51,171 nt of DNA from Phaeobacter sp. HF9A (GCF_011806385.1 NZ_JAATOX010000017.1:1-51171), one strand, 5' to 3'; numbered from the stretch's first letter, positions 25,879 through 34,642 are shown. Program-made: numbers and translations. Notes: generated by a model from the sequence alone, not told the origin.

Positions 25879-26616
25879 TCAGGAATGCGCCCGATCCACC
25901 GCCGGAACAGCATTCCAATAGCCGTCCTCGATCACCTGCCGCATGGCCTCTCGCGCCTCTTGCGGGGTGCCCGATGCGATCGCGGTGACAATCTCGCGAT
26001 GGCGCGAGGCCACGATTTCGCGCCGCTCGGCAAAGCCGCGCCCGTGTTCTGACATGAACAACGAATAGAGCGCAGTTTGCACAAGATCCCCCAGCGACTG
26101 CAAGAAGCGGTTGCCCGACATGCGCAGCACCTGCTTGTGGAACTCGTAATCGGCCAGTGCAAATTCGGTCCGGCTGCTGGCCCGGGCCAGTTCGTCACAG
26201 AGGCCGAACAGATGGTCGCAATCCAATCCGTTCACCCGCCCCGCGGCCTGTGCGGCGGCGGCGGGCTCAAAGATCATGCGGATCTCGAACAGCTCCTCGT
26301 AGAACCGGGTCGGGTTCTTGACGCTGGCGTGCCAGCGCATTACGTCCTGATCAAACATCGACCATTCATCGGCGGGCCGCACATGGGTGCCGACCTTGGC
26401 CTTGGACTGGATCAACCCTTTGGCAATCAATGTTTTCTTGGCCTCACGCACCACCGTGCGCGAGACGCCGAACATCTCGCACAGGTCGGGGTCGAGCGGG
26501 ATCATGGTTTCCGACGGATATTCCCCGGCCACGATCGCACGACCCAGCTGCTCCACCACGAATGCCGTGTGGTTGCTTGCGCGCTCGGCCCCGCCCCCGG
26601 CCTGAACCAGGGTCAT
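25879..26616 (-). CDS. GntR-family regulator, FCD type (DgoR-like)
   Basis: The 245-residue regulator has a winged helix (about 15-85; LCEMFGVSRTVVREAKKTL, wing SKAKVGTHV). The segment after it, EWSMFDQDVMRW, resembles the linker found in galactonate and uronate regulators such as DgoR. An FCD domain follows (about 105-235) with ADYEFHKQVLRMSGN. The ATG at 26616 overlaps the permease stop (ATGA), so it is the fifth gene of the ABC operon. It probably senses the imported sugar or its breakdown product and controls the promoter upstream of ytfQ. Confidence 0.87.
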   Translation of the reverse strand: MTLVQAGGGAERASNHTAFVVEQLGRAIVAGEYPSETMIPLDPDLCEMFGVSRTVVREAKKTLIAKGLIQSKAKVGTHVRPADEWSMFDQDVMRWHASVKNPTRFYEELFEIRMIFEPAAAAQAAGRVNGLDCDHLFGLCDELARASSRTEFALADYEFHKQVLRMSGNRFLQSLGDLVQTALYSLFMSEHGRGFAERREIVASRHREIVTAIASGTPQEAREAMRQVIEDGYWNAVPAVDRAHS

Positions 26617-27605
26617 GAGGGAGCGGCGGAGCCAGTCACTGTTCGTTGTCTTGCCTGCGTTGCCCACGTCAGCCCTTTCTGGAGGAGGATGAACGCAAAG
26701 AGCAGCCCCCCGATCACGATCTTTGTCCACCAGCTCGACAAGGTGCCGTCAAACACGATGTAGGTCTGGATCAGGCCCATAATAAGGATACCGAAAAAGG
26801 TCCCGGCGACAAAGCCATAGCCACCGGTCAACAGGGTTCCCCCAATCACCACGGCGGCGATTGCGTCCAGCTCCACACCGACAGTGGCCAGCGAGTAACC
26901 GGCGGAGGTATAGAGCGAGAAGACGATGCCGGAAAGCCCTGCCAGCCCGCCAGAGATCGCATAGATGCCGATCGTGGTCGAGGCCAGCGGCACCCCCATC
27001 AGCCGTGCGGCCTGCTGCCCGCCGCCCAGGGCATAGACATTCTGGCCAAAGCGGGTGCGATGGGCGACGATGATCCCCACCAGGAAGGTCAGCACCATCA
27101 CCCCGCCGATCAGGCGGAACCGCCCGCCCGAGGGGGCTTTCCAATAGAGATCCTGAAGCACGTCATAGAATTCATGCGTGATCGGCACGGATTCGGTGGA
27201 CAGGACATAGGCCGCCCCGCGCGCAAGAAACATGCCGGCCAGCGTCACGATGAAAGGCGGCATTTCCAGGTAGTGGATCAGCGCCCCCATCGCGCCGCCA
27301 AAGGCGGTTGTGATCACCAAGACCAGCGCAAAGGCCATCAGCGGATGGATCGACGTTTCGCGCAGGATCACCGCCAGAAACACACCGGTAAAGGCGATCA
27401 CCGATCCGATCGACAGATCAATACCGCCAGAAAGGATCACAAAGGTCATCCCGACCGCGGCTATCCCGAGAAAGGCGTTGTCGGTCAGCAGGTTGGCCAC
27501 CACGCGCGTGGACAGCATCGACGGGTAGGCATAGCCACAGAGCGCAAAGGCCAGCACAAAGGTTGCAAGGGTTATGATCAGCGGCAAATGGGTGGAACGG
27601 ATCAT
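26613..27605 (-). CDS. yjfF: Galactofuranose-type ABC transporter permease YjfF
   Basis: YjfF (330 residues) is a CUT2-family permease. Its sequence follows Escherichia coli YjfF closely from my memory of that protein: NLLTDNAFLGIAAVGMTFVI, then GSVIAFTGVFLA, AHRTRFGQNVYALGG and FDGTLSSWWTKI. The ATG at 27605 has AGGAGG eight bases upstream and overlaps the ytfT stop; a 120-residue upstream extension is a shadow. It forms the membrane channel together with YtfT. The whole ytfQRT-yjfF set is conserved here. Confidence 0.93.
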   Translation of the reverse strand: MIRSTHLPLIITLATFVLAFALCGYAYPSMLSTRVVANLLTDNAFLGIAAVGMTFVILSGGIDLSIGSVIAFTGVFLAVILRETSIHPLMAFALVLVITTAFGGAMGALIHYLEMPPFIVTLAGMFLARGAAYVLSTESVPITHEFYDVLQDLYWKAPSGGRFRLIGGVMVLTFLVGIIVAHRTRFGQNVYALGGGQQAARLMGVPLASTTIGIYAISGGLAGLSGIVFSLYTSAGYSLATVGVELDAIAAVVIGGTLLTGGYGFVAGTFFGILIMGLIQTYIVFDGTLSSWWTKIVIGGLLFAFILLQKGLTWATQARQRTVTGSAAPS

Positions 27606-28648
27606 TGCGCCGCCTCCTCTTTCGGTTTGGATTGCCCAGGGTCCTGGCGGGGTTCCGTCGCCCGCAGCATATAGAGCAGATAGCTGATGCGCGGCGACTG
27701 GATCACCAGGATCGCGAGGATCAACAGCGCCTTGATCACCAGGTTGAATTCGGGCGGCAGGCCAGACAGCAGGATCACTGAATTCACCGACTGGATGATC
27801 AACGCGCCAATCAACGATGCCAGGATCGAGAACCGCCCGCCCAGCAGCGAATTGCCTCCGATCACCACCGCAAGGATTGCATCCAGCTCCAACCAGAGGC
27901 CCGCATTGTTGGCGTCCGCGCCCTTGATATCGGCGGCAACGATCACCCCGGCCAAAGCCGCACAAAAGCCCGAGACCAGATAGACGCAGATCAGCAAGAC
28001 ACGCGAGTTGATCCCGGCAAGGCGCGAGGAACGTTCGTTGATGCCGATGGATTCGATCAGCATGCCCAGCGCGGTGCGGCGCACCGCCAGCATCATCAGC
28101 ACGCCCAGAACGATCCAGATCAGGATCGGCGTCGGCACGCCTGCGATGGTGCCCGCGCCGAGGTGGATCAGCCCTTCGTTCATAAAGGTCAGGATCTTAC
28201 CCTCGGTGATGAGCTGGGCAATGCCCCGCCCGGCCACCATCAGAACCAGCGTCGCGACGATCGGCTGGATGCGCAGCACTGCAACCAGCACCCCATTCCA
28301 CATCCCACAGAGCCCGCCTGTCGCCAGCGCGGCCAGCAGGGCCGTGCCCCAGCCGTGCCCGTCCACCACCATGGAGGCCGCGACGGCACCGGAAATCGCC
28401 ATCACCGCCCCTACCGACAGGTCGATGCCACGGGTGGCAATGACCAACGTCATGCCAATGGCCAGAAGCGCAACCGGCGCGCCCCGGTTCAGCACGTCAA
28501 TGAGGTTGCCGAACATGCGGCCGTTGCGAAAATCAATGTGAAAGAAATCCGGCAGCACGATCACATTGAGCAGCAAGGCCACGCCAAGAATGATCAATTG
28601 TGGTGTAATCCGGCTCAACACCGAGGATTTGGGTCCAGGCATCAGCAT
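27602..28648 (-). CDS. ytfT: Galactofuranose-type ABC transporter permease YtfT
   Basis: YtfT (348 residues) is the second CUT2-family permease. It has ALLAIGMTLVIATRGIDLSV as the conserved loop and AVVIGGNSLLGGRFSI near the C-terminus, with a charged tail. It is translationally linked to both neighbours: its start shares one base with the ytfR stop (TGATG) and its stop overlaps the yjfF start. A second ATG two codons in (28642) is an equally good start. The pair of unlike permeases is characteristic of the galactofuranose system and separates it from the ribose system with one permease. Confidence 0.92.
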   Translation of the reverse strand: MLMPGPKSSVLSRITPQLIILGVALLLNVIVLPDFFHIDFRNGRMFGNLIDVLNRGAPVALLAIGMTLVIATRGIDLSVGAVMAISGAVAASMVVDGHGWGTALLAALATGGLCGMWNGVLVAVLRIQPIVATLVLMVAGRGIAQLITEGKILTFMNEGLIHLGAGTIAGVPTPILIWIVLGVLMMLAVRRTALGMLIESIGINERSSRLAGINSRVLLICVYLVSGFCAALAGVIVAADIKGADANNAGLWLELDAILAVVIGGNSLLGGRFSILASLIGALIIQSVNSVILLSGLPPEFNLVIKALLILAILVIQSPRISYLLYMLRATEPRQDPGQSKPKEEAAQ

Positions 28649-30168
28649 CAGGCTGTCTCCACTGTGGCGGCGGCCTCGTCGGCAATCGCGCGCACAATAT
28701 TATCGGGGGTGATCTGGTCGCCGGTCAGCTCGCTCACCTGTCGGCGATCCCGCAGCACAACCACGCGGGTGGAATAGGCCACCAGCTCCTCCAGCTCGGA
28801 GGAGGCAACCAGCAGCGCCATGCCGTCTTCGCGCAATTGTTCGATCAGGGCGATGATCTCGGCATGGGCGCCGACGTCAATGCCGCGTGTCGGCTCGTCC
28901 AGGATCAGGAATTCCGGGTTGGTCGCCAGCCAGCGCGCCAAAAGCGCCTTTTGCTGGTTGCCACCGGACAGCAGCCGGATCGGCATGTCGAGGCTGGCCA
29001 ATCGGATATCAAGCGCCCGCACGTAGCTTTCGGCGATCTCGTTGATCTTGGCGCGCGGGATCGGGCGCATCCAGCCCTGCCGCGCCTGAAGGGCCAGGAT
29101 GATATTGTCGCGCACGGACAAATCACCCACGATGCCTTCGGTCTTGCGATCCTCGGGACAGAGCGCAAAGCGATGTGCCACCGCATCCCGCGGCCGGTTG
29201 ATGGTGATGTCCTGACCGCGCAGCTTGATCTTGCCGCCATCGGCCTGCACCACGCCAAAGATCAGATTGGCAGTCTCTGTCCGCCCCGAACCAAGCAGCC
29301 CGGCCAGACCGACAACCTCGCCTTCGTGCAGCTCCAGCGAAAACGGTTCGATCATGCCCCGTTTGGACAGGTTTTGGATTTCAATCAGCGTTTTGCCGAC
29401 CGCGCCGGTCTTGCGTTCCTGCACCCGGGCCTCCAGCTGACGCCCGAGCATCAGGGTCACCACATCCTTGGGCGTGACATCCTGAAGGAGCCGGGTGCCC
29501 ACCACGCGGCCATTGCGCAGCACCGTCGCCCGGTCAGAGATATCAAAGACCTGATCGAGGAAATGGGTGATGAACACGATCGCCAGACCGCGCGCCTTGA
29601 GCTGGCGAATGACGGAAAACAGCAGCTGTACCTCGTCGCGGTCCAGGCTGGCGGTGGGTTCATCAAGAATGAGAACCTTGCCGGACATCTCGACCGCGCG
29701 GGCAATCGCGACCACCTGCTGGATGGCCACGGAATAGGCGCTCAGGGGTTCTGCCGGGTCGATATCCAACCCGTAGCCAGACAACGTCGCCCGTGCCGAG
29801 GCGTTCATCTTGCGGCGCGACACGATCCCGTAGCGCACGGGCTGTCGCCCCAGAAACAGGTTCTCTGCCACCGTCAGATTGGGCAACAGGTTGACCTCCT
29901 GGTAGACCGTGCCGATGCCCAGCTTCTGACTGGCCGCCGTCGACTGCGGGTTCACCTCTTGCCCATCAAGCGTGATGGTGCCGCCGTCGCGCTGATAGGC
30001 GCCGGTCAAGCATTTGATCAACGTGGATTTTCCCGCACCGTTTTCGCCAAGCAGCGCGTGAACCTCACCCGGGTACAAGCGCAGCTCTACATCGTCCAGC
30101 GCAATGGTTCCGGGGAAAAACTTGGATATACCCTGTGCATGCAGCACCGGGCGAATGTCATCAGTCAT
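28648..30168 (-). CDS. ytfR: Galactofuranose-type ABC transporter ATP-binding protein YtfR
   Basis: YtfR (506 residues) has two nucleotide-binding domains in one chain. The first has an intact Walker A (GENGAGKSTL) and Walker B (VLILDEPTA). The second has the degenerate phosphate loop GLLGSGRTET, a signature LSGGNQQKA and LILDEPTRGID, as is normal for sugar importers with duplicated ATPases. It drives uptake through YtfT and YjfF. It is separated from ytfQ by 109 bases that hold two hairpins. The ribosome site is weak, so its expression may be kept below that of the binding protein. Confidence 0.93.
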   Translation of the reverse strand: MTDDIRPVLHAQGISKFFPGTIALDDVELRLYPGEVHALLGENGAGKSTLIKCLTGAYQRDGGTITLDGQEVNPQSTAASQKLGIGTVYQEVNLLPNLTVAENLFLGRQPVRYGIVSRRKMNASARATLSGYGLDIDPAEPLSAYSVAIQQVVAIARAVEMSGKVLILDEPTASLDRDEVQLLFSVIRQLKARGLAIVFITHFLDQVFDISDRATVLRNGRVVGTRLLQDVTPKDVVTLMLGRQLEARVQERKTGAVGKTLIEIQNLSKRGMIEPFSLELHEGEVVGLAGLLGSGRTETANLIFGVVQADGGKIKLRGQDITINRPRDAVAHRFALCPEDRKTEGIVGDLSVRDNIILALQARQGWMRPIPRAKINEIAESYVRALDIRLASLDMPIRLLSGGNQQKALLARWLATNPEFLILDEPTRGIDVGAHAEIIALIEQLREDGMALLVASSELEELVAYSTRVVVLRDRRQVSELTGDQITPDNIVRAIADEAAATVETA

Positions 30169-30206
30169 AATCAGACTCTTACCGGATGGACCGTATTCTG
30201 CCTACG

Positions 30207-30237
30207 AAAAGGATGCCGGGCCACAAGAAGCCCGGCA
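30207..30237 (-). terminator. Terminator-like hairpin between ytfQ and ytfR
   Basis: On the minus strand the stem TGCCGGGC/GCCCGGCA (eight bases, loop of eight) is followed by CCTTTT. It is positioned to attenuate transcription into ytfR, as the hairpin before frcC is for frcC. Confidence 0.6.
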
Positions 30238-30241
30238 CCCG

Positions 30242-30267
30242 GACGAGACGTGAAGGAGGGTCTCGTC
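30242..30267 (-). other. 3' hairpin just after ytfQ
   Basis: The perfect eight-base stem GACGAGAC/GTCTCGTC closes a ten-base loop and begins about ten bases after the ytfQ stop. It fits a stabiliser of the ytfQ mRNA 3' end. Confidence 0.55.
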
Positions 30268-30277
30268 AGAAAGATCC

Positions 30278-31231
30278 TCAGTAGCCGAGGTCTTTCTTGG
30301 CTTCATAGATCGCCTGGTTGTCGTCAGCCGAGGTGAACAGGCGGGATTCGGTCTGGATCCACTTGCCCGGCTCGGTGCCATCGGCGAGATAGGCTTCCAG
30401 CGCATCAAGCGCAGGACCGGCCATGTTGGGGGTCAGTTCGATCGTGGCGTTCATTTCGCCATTGGCAATCGCCAGATGCGCGTCCGGAACGGCGTCGATC
30501 GCAACGATCTTGATGTCCTCGCCCGGCGCCAGCCCGGCTTCCTTGATGGCCTGGATCGCGCCCACTGCCATGTCGTCGTTATGGGCATAAAGCGCGCAGA
30601 TGTTCTCGCCGCCTTCTGCCTTCAAGAAGCTTTCCATCACGACCTTACCCTGCGCGCGGGTGAAATCCCCGGTCTGGCTGCGCACGATCTTCAGGTTGTC
30701 ATGGCCCGCGATGCCTTGCTCAAAGCCGGTTTTGCGGTCGATTGCCGGCGACGAGCCGGTGGTGCCCTGAAGCTCCACGATACGGCAGTCTTCGCCCGCC
30801 ATCTCGCTCACCAGCCATTCGCCAGCCACCTTGCCCTCATGCACCAGATCCGATGTCACCGCGGTCAGATAGAGCGACTTGTCCGCGTCCACAGTCCGGT
30901 CCAGCAGAACCACCGGAATATCGGCGTCCTGGGCCTCTTCCAGAACCTCGTCCCAACCGGTTGCAACAACCGGCGCCACCAGGATCGCGTCGACCCCTTG
31001 AGCAATAAAGCTGCGAATCGCCTTGATCTGATTTTCCTGCTTTTGCTGTGCGTCAGCAAATTTCAGATTGATCCCGCGGCGCTCTGCTTCCTGCTTGGTC
31101 ACGGTCGTTTCTGCCGCACGCCAACCGGACTCAGATCCAATCTGGCTAAACCCGATGGTCATATCCCCGGCCATGGCGGCAACAGGTGAAAAAGCGATAG
31201 CAGTCGCCAAAAGCGTGTTTTTAAGTTTCAT
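30278..31231 (-). CDS. ytfQ: Galactofuranose-type ABC transporter substrate-binding protein YtfQ
   Basis: YtfQ (317 residues) is a periplasmic binding protein with signal peptide MKLKNTLLATAIAFSPVAAM ending at AMA-GD. The mature protein resembles Escherichia coli YtfQ strongly: GFSQIGSESGWRAAET, QQKQENQIKAIRSFIAQGVD, ELQGTTGSSPAIDRKTGF, YAHNDDMAVGAIQAIKEAG and ELTPNMAGPALDALEAY. YtfQ of Escherichia coli prefers galactofuranose over galactopyranose. A strong GGGAGGAAA precedes the ATG. It leads the operon ytfQ-ytfR-ytfT-yjfF-gntR, with rbsD behind. Confidence 0.93.
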   Translation of the reverse strand: MKLKNTLLATAIAFSPVAAMAGDMTIGFSQIGSESGWRAAETTVTKQEAERRGINLKFADAQQKQENQIKAIRSFIAQGVDAILVAPVVATGWDEVLEEAQDADIPVVLLDRTVDADKSLYLTAVTSDLVHEGKVAGEWLVSEMAGEDCRIVELQGTTGSSPAIDRKTGFEQGIAGHDNLKIVRSQTGDFTRAQGKVVMESFLKAEGGENICALYAHNDDMAVGAIQAIKEAGLAPGEDIKIVAIDAVPDAHLAIANGEMNATIELTPNMAGPALDALEAYLADGTEPGKWIQTESRLFTSADDNQAIYEAKKDLGY

Positions 31232-31323
31232 GATTTCCTCCCTAGCGAAGCAACCTCCCGCTTCGCCACATCATTAAGTATTATTTTATTACCTTTGTAA
31301 ACCGTGATGTGAACATGACCTTG

Positions 31324-31363
31324 AGCGCACCAGCAAAGGACAGGGTCCAACAGCTGGTGCGCT
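31324..31363. repeat. Long interrupted hairpin upstream of ytfQ
   Basis: AGCGCACCAGC and GCTGGTGCGCT pair perfectly over 11 bases around an 18-base centre that itself holds GGAC-AGG-GTCC. No T-run follows on either strand. It lies between the yacG end and the ytfQ start, upstream of a possible -35 box TTCACA, so it could be an operator, a structured RNA or the end of the yacG transcript. Confidence 0.5.
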
Positions 31364-31506
31364 AGATTAGATATTTGATTTAAAATGATATTTTTACATT
31401 CCCGGCAAGCCGCTTAGACATGCGGTCAGGAATGAGAGGCCACAACAGACCCGCTTCTTGTCGGCACCGCCAAGAGATTTCCGCAACCCCAGCGCGACTC
31501 CCCGCG

Positions 31507-31689
31507 CTAGTGCTCGGTCTGAGAGTCTCTCTCCAGAGTGTCCAAGGCCTCCTCCAGATCGTCCTGATCTTCGCTCGGCACCGAGTAGGCGCCATTCAAC
31601 CATTTCGCCAGGTCAAGATCGGCGCAACGCTTGGAGCAAAACGGGCGATAGGCATGCACCGTGGGCTCGCTACAGATCGGGCAGGACAT
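31507..31689 (-). CDS. yacG: YacG zinc-ribbon protein (DNA gyrase inhibitor family)
   Basis: This 60-residue protein has four zinc-binding cysteines at positions 3, 6, 18 and 22 (CPIC...CSKRC), with KWLNGAYSVP following, as in YacG. In Escherichia coli YacG binds GyrB and inhibits gyrase. The ATG shares one base with the stop of the RNase G gene (TGATG), and a 23-residue upstream extension in that frame was rejected. The acidic tail is short. It is the last gene of the infA-maf-rng-yacG series. Because RNase G here lacks its own CPxC region, YacG may be related to that lost part (see findings). Confidence 0.9.
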   Translation of the reverse strand: MSCPICSEPTVHAYRPFCSKRCADLDLAKWLNGAYSVPSEDQDDLEEALDTLERDSQTEH

Positions 31690-32708
31690 CACAACACCTC
31701 GGACAATGGCAAACGACCGCGCTTGCGCTGCAATTCGAAATGGCCAAGCGTCGTCCATCCCAGCAGCGAGGTTTCCTCCGGGTCGGTCTTGAAGGCCGCG
31801 CGCAACGCGTTTTCAAAGGCGCGGCGGTCTTTTTTCGGCATCGGGGCGACGTCAATCACGATCTGACCGCCCAACCCCATGCACCGCAGCGCACGCGGCA
31901 GCCCACGGGCACAGGCCATATTGGCCTTCACCCCCGCCGCAAGCGAAGTGTCGCTGCCGGTGTTCACGTCAACAGCCACCAGCGCGCGCGTTGGCTCCAC
32001 ATAAAGGAAGCCTCCCCCGCCAAGGGCAATACGCCCGCTGCGCAGCTCATCCAGCGCTTCCAGCACGCCGCAGCGATCAAAGCCACCCGCGGCCTGCTCC
32101 ACCTGCGCCGGTTCAACCCACTCGCGCCAGGCGGTAAGATGCGGCGCATCGCCTTCGTGCAAGGTCTCGACCTCGGTGCCGAGATCATCGACCACCTGCC
32201 GCGCCGCAGTGACCATGGCGCCGATATCCTCGGCAATCTCCTCCGGGTCCGCCCCGGCACAGGCGGAGCGCAGGATCAGGCCAAACCCGGCGCCTTCCAT
32301 TTCCTCATGCGCGATTTCCAGCAAGCGATCCCGCTCATCCTCATCGCGAATGGCGCGAGAGATATTGAGCCCCGGCGCATCCGGCGTGACAATGGCATAG
32401 CGGCTCTTGAACAACAGCTTTTGCGTCACCGGCAGCGCCTTGCCCGACTCCGCATAGCCGCTCACCTGCACCAGCAGCAATTGCCCCGGGGCCAGCCCCT
32501 TGACCTGCCGCAAGAACGCTGGCCCATCCGGCGTGGTCAGGAACATGCCGCCCTGCCCCTTCACCGGCCGATCCGCGCGCGCGCGGTATATGGTCCCCGG
32601 CAGCGGTGCCTCGCCCGCAATGAGGAAATCCTCAAGCGTGCCATCCACCATCAGCGCGGCAGCTTCCTGCCCGTTGATATGGTCGAGAATAATCTGACGG
32701 CCCTTCAT
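31689..32708 (-). CDS. rng: Short ribonuclease E/G family protein
   Basis: This 339-residue endoribonuclease cuts single-stranded A/U-rich RNA and processes rRNA or mRNA. The catalytic aspartates are in VDVNTGSD (residue 247) and IDVAPM (residue 286). The N-terminal S1-like half is much reduced, and the protein stops after [15 protein letters not shown], just before the point where Escherichia coli RNase G continues with its CPxC zinc-link. So the zinc-link and the C-terminal small domain are missing. It starts by overlap with maf (ATGA) and ends in overlap with yacG. A separate full-length RNase E is expected elsewhere in the genome but cannot be seen here. Confidence 0.9.
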   Translation of the reverse strand: MKGRQIILDHINGQEAAALMVDGTLEDFLIAGEAPLPGTIYRARADRPVKGQGGMFLTTPDGPAFLRQVKGLAPGQLLLVQVSGYAESGKALPVTQKLLFKSRYAIVTPDAPGLNISRAIRDEDERDRLLEIAHEEMEGAGFGLILRSACAGADPEEIAEDIGAMVTAARQVVDDLGTEVETLHEGDAPHLTAWREWVEPAQVEQAAGGFDRCGVLEALDELRSGRIALGGGGFLYVEPTRALVAVDVNTGSDTSLAAGVKANMACARGLPRALRCMGLGGQIVIDVAPMPKKDRRAFENALRAAFKTDPEETSLLGWTTLGHFELQRKRGRLPLSEVL

Positions 32709-33286
32709 TGCATCTGATCCTTGTAGAGCGGGTACCCCGCAGCCTGTAACAGCACCGCCGTTTCCGCAAGCGGCAGGCCGACGATGCCGGTAAACGATCC
32801 GCTGATCCAGGGAATGAGCGCCCCGGCCGGACCCTGAATGGCATAGGCCCCCGCCTTGCCCTCCCAGTCCCCGGTGGCGAGATAGCCGTTCAGCTCCTCA
32901 TCCGACAGGCGTTTCATCTTCACCTGGCTGACCACGTCGCGCTGCCAGAGCTGATCGCCCCGCCGCAGCGCCACCGCCGTAATCACCCGATGCCGCCGCC
33001 CCGAGAGCGCCAGCAGGAATTGCGCGGCCTCGCCAGCATCGCGTGGCTTGCCCAGAATGCGACGCCCCAGCGCCACCGTGGTATCCGCACAAAGCACAAG
33101 ATCCGACGCCTCTGCCGCAACCGCGCGCACCTTGTCACGCGTCACCCGCATGCAATAGTCGCGCGGCAACTCCCCCTTCAACGGGGTTTCATCCACATCA
33201 GGGGGGCGCACGTCATCCGGCACGATACCCAATTGCCCCAGCAGCTCCAGCCGTCGGGGACTGCCCGATCCGAGAATGAATGCCAT
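32705..33286 (-). CDS. maf: Maf-like nucleoside triphosphate pyrophosphatase
   Basis: This 193-residue protein hydrolyses non-standard or modified nucleoside triphosphates to the monophosphate. Family motifs are [12 protein letters not shown] (phosphate loop), the VDET stretch with [13 protein letters not shown] with the catalytic aspartate, and the late [15 protein letters not shown] near the C-terminus. The ATG at 33286 has GGAG seven bases away; a TTG two codons earlier was not taken. It lies between infA and rng, the common order in this group, and overlaps rng. Confidence 0.92.
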   Translation of the reverse strand: MAFILGSGSPRRLELLGQLGIVPDDVRPPDVDETPLKGELPRDYCMRVTRDKVRAVAAEASDLVLCADTTVALGRRILGKPRDAGEAAQFLLALSGRRHRVITAVALRRGDQLWQRDVVSQVKMKRLSDEELNGYLATGDWEGKAGAYAIQGPAGALIPWISGSFTGIVGLPLAETAVLLQAAGYPLYKDQMQ

Positions 33287-33357
33287 CGCCAAACTCCTTG
33301 TTCTGCCCCCTCATAGGCAACGACATCATCGCTGCAAAGAGGTGCGCCAGACTTTCA

Positions 33358-33405
33358 TCTTTTCTAAAATATCCCCGCCGGAGGCCGCTGCCCCACAGGG
33401 GCAGC
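33358..33405. repeat. Hairpin plus CCTCCGGCGGGGATATTT intergenic element
   Basis: The stem GCTGCCCC/GGGGCAGC (33387-33405) is adjacent, on the minus strand, to CCTCCGGCGGGGATATTT. I recall closely similar CTCCGGCGGGGATATTT stretches between genes in Roseobacter genomes, so this is probably a dispersed intergenic element. It lies between infA and maf. Confidence 0.45.
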
Positions 33406-33407
33406 CA

Positions 33408-33437
33408 AAACAAAAGCCCGGCACCAAGGGCCGGGCT
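33408..33437 (-). terminator. Intrinsic terminator of infA
   Basis: On the minus strand AGCCCGGC/GCCGGGCT closes a seven-base loop and is followed by TTTTGTTTT. It begins 24 bases after the infA stop, a standard intrinsic terminator. This means maf-rng-yacG probably have their own promoter or depend on read-through. Confidence 0.8.
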
Positions 33438-33461
33438 CTTCCTGTCTTGTCGGACCCCGCC

Positions 33462-33680
33462 TTACTTGAAGCGGTAGTTGATCCGGCCTTTGGTGAGGTC
33501 ATAGGGGGTCATTTCCACCTGGACCTTGTCGCCTGCGAGGACCCGGATGCGGTTTTTGCGCATCTTGCCTGCCGTATGAGCGATAATTTCATGGCCGTTT
33601 TCCAGCTCGACCCGAAACGTCGCGTTTGGCAGGAGTTCCTTCACGACACCGGGAAATTCGAGCGTATCTTCCTTGGCCAT
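33462..33680 (-). CDS. infA: Translation initiation factor IF-1
   Basis: IF-1 (72 residues) is a single S1/OB-fold protein that binds the 30S A site during initiation. The sequence is the usual [19 protein letters not shown] start with [20 protein letters not shown] and GRINYRFK at the end. The length is exact for the family. An intrinsic terminator follows. In many alphaproteobacteria the low-molecular-weight phosphatase gene lies directly upstream; here three other genes stand between them. Confidence 0.97.
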   Translation of the reverse strand: MAKEDTLEFPGVVKELLPNATFRVELENGHEIIAHTAGKMRKNRIRVLAGDKVQVEMTPYDLTKGRINYRFK

Positions 33681-33763
33681 GTTGTCTCCATATCTGTGTT
33701 ACCCCGAAAATTTCGGGACGTGCGCTTAAATGAGCGCATTTCTCCTGATTTTCAAGTGCGCTT

Positions 33764-34642
33764 TTATAGCAAGTCTTGGTAAACGACCCGTTGAATGCGG
33801 GTTTCCTGCTCGTCCCAATGGGTTCTGTTGCGCACAACACCGGTTTCGCGCACCTGTCCGATCAAACCAGGGGCCAGTTCGGCATAGGTCCAGCCGGGCT
33901 GATTCAGCTTGCCCTCGGCCAGCACGCCAGTGCTTGGAAAGCCCGTATCGGGTGGGCCAAAGATGCCGCCCATGCCGCTACTGACATCCACCGCCTCCGA
34001 CCACTCCGCCGTTCCCACGATCGAGGCCATCGCCGTCACGCATTGCTGCTCCAGCGCCCGCGCCATGGCGCCGATCCGCACCCGCCAATAGCCCGCCAGC
34101 GCTTCGGTGCAGGAGGGCACAAGGATGATATCGGCCTCCGCCAGCGCCCGCGCCAGAAGGGGATATTCGCTGTCATAGCAGATCAGCACCCCGATCTTGC
34201 CCAGCGCGGTATTAAAGAGCTTCAGCGGCCCGCCGGACATGATCCCCCAGGGATCCCGCTCGAACATGGTCATGATCTGCTTGTCCTGATGATCCCGCTG
34301 CCCGCTGGGGGCATAGAACTCGGCCCGATTGACGGGCCGCGCGAAACCCGCCTCAACCGGGGCAGAGGCCCCAAGAATATAGACCCCATGCGCCGCCGCC
34401 AGCTTCAGATGCAGCGCCGCTACGTCTTCCATTTTTTCAGACACCGACCGGATCGAGGCCTCCAGATCCCCGGCAATCGCCGCGCCATCCAGTGTCGCCA
34501 GCTCCATCGCGGCATATTCGGGAAACACCAGCAAATCAGCGCCTTGCCCCGCCGCCTCCCCCACCCAGGACGAGAGCTTGTCCTCATATTGCGCCCAGCT
34601 CTCGAGATAATCGAGCGGATACGCCGCGGTTGCGATTTTCAT
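33764..34642 (-). CDS. Carbon-nitrogen hydrolase (nitrilase superfamily)
   Basis: The 292-residue enzyme has the complete catalytic triad: Glu42 in FPEYAAMELA, Lys121 in HQDKQIMTMFERD and Cys155 in LICYDSEYPLLARAL. These enzymes cleave amides or nitriles, or transfer acyl groups. The family branch is one often found beside or fused to a GNAT domain, and a GNAT gene lies 124 bases upstream on the same strand. The ATG at 34642 has GGAGAG upstream; an eight-residue extension was rejected. The substrate is unknown. Confidence 0.88.
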   Translation of the reverse strand: MKIATAAYPLDYLESWAQYEDKLSSWVGEAAGQGADLLVFPEYAAMELATLDGAAIAGDLEASIRSVSEKMEDVAALHLKLAAAHGVYILGASAPVEAGFARPVNRAEFYAPSGQRDHQDKQIMTMFERDPWGIMSGGPLKLFNTALGKIGVLICYDSEYPLLARALAEADIILVPSCTEALAGYWRVRIGAMARALEQQCVTAMASIVGTAEWSEAVDVSSGMGGIFGPPDTGFPSTGVLAEGKLNQPGWTYAELAPGLIGQVRETGVVRNRTHWDEQETRIQRVVYQDLL

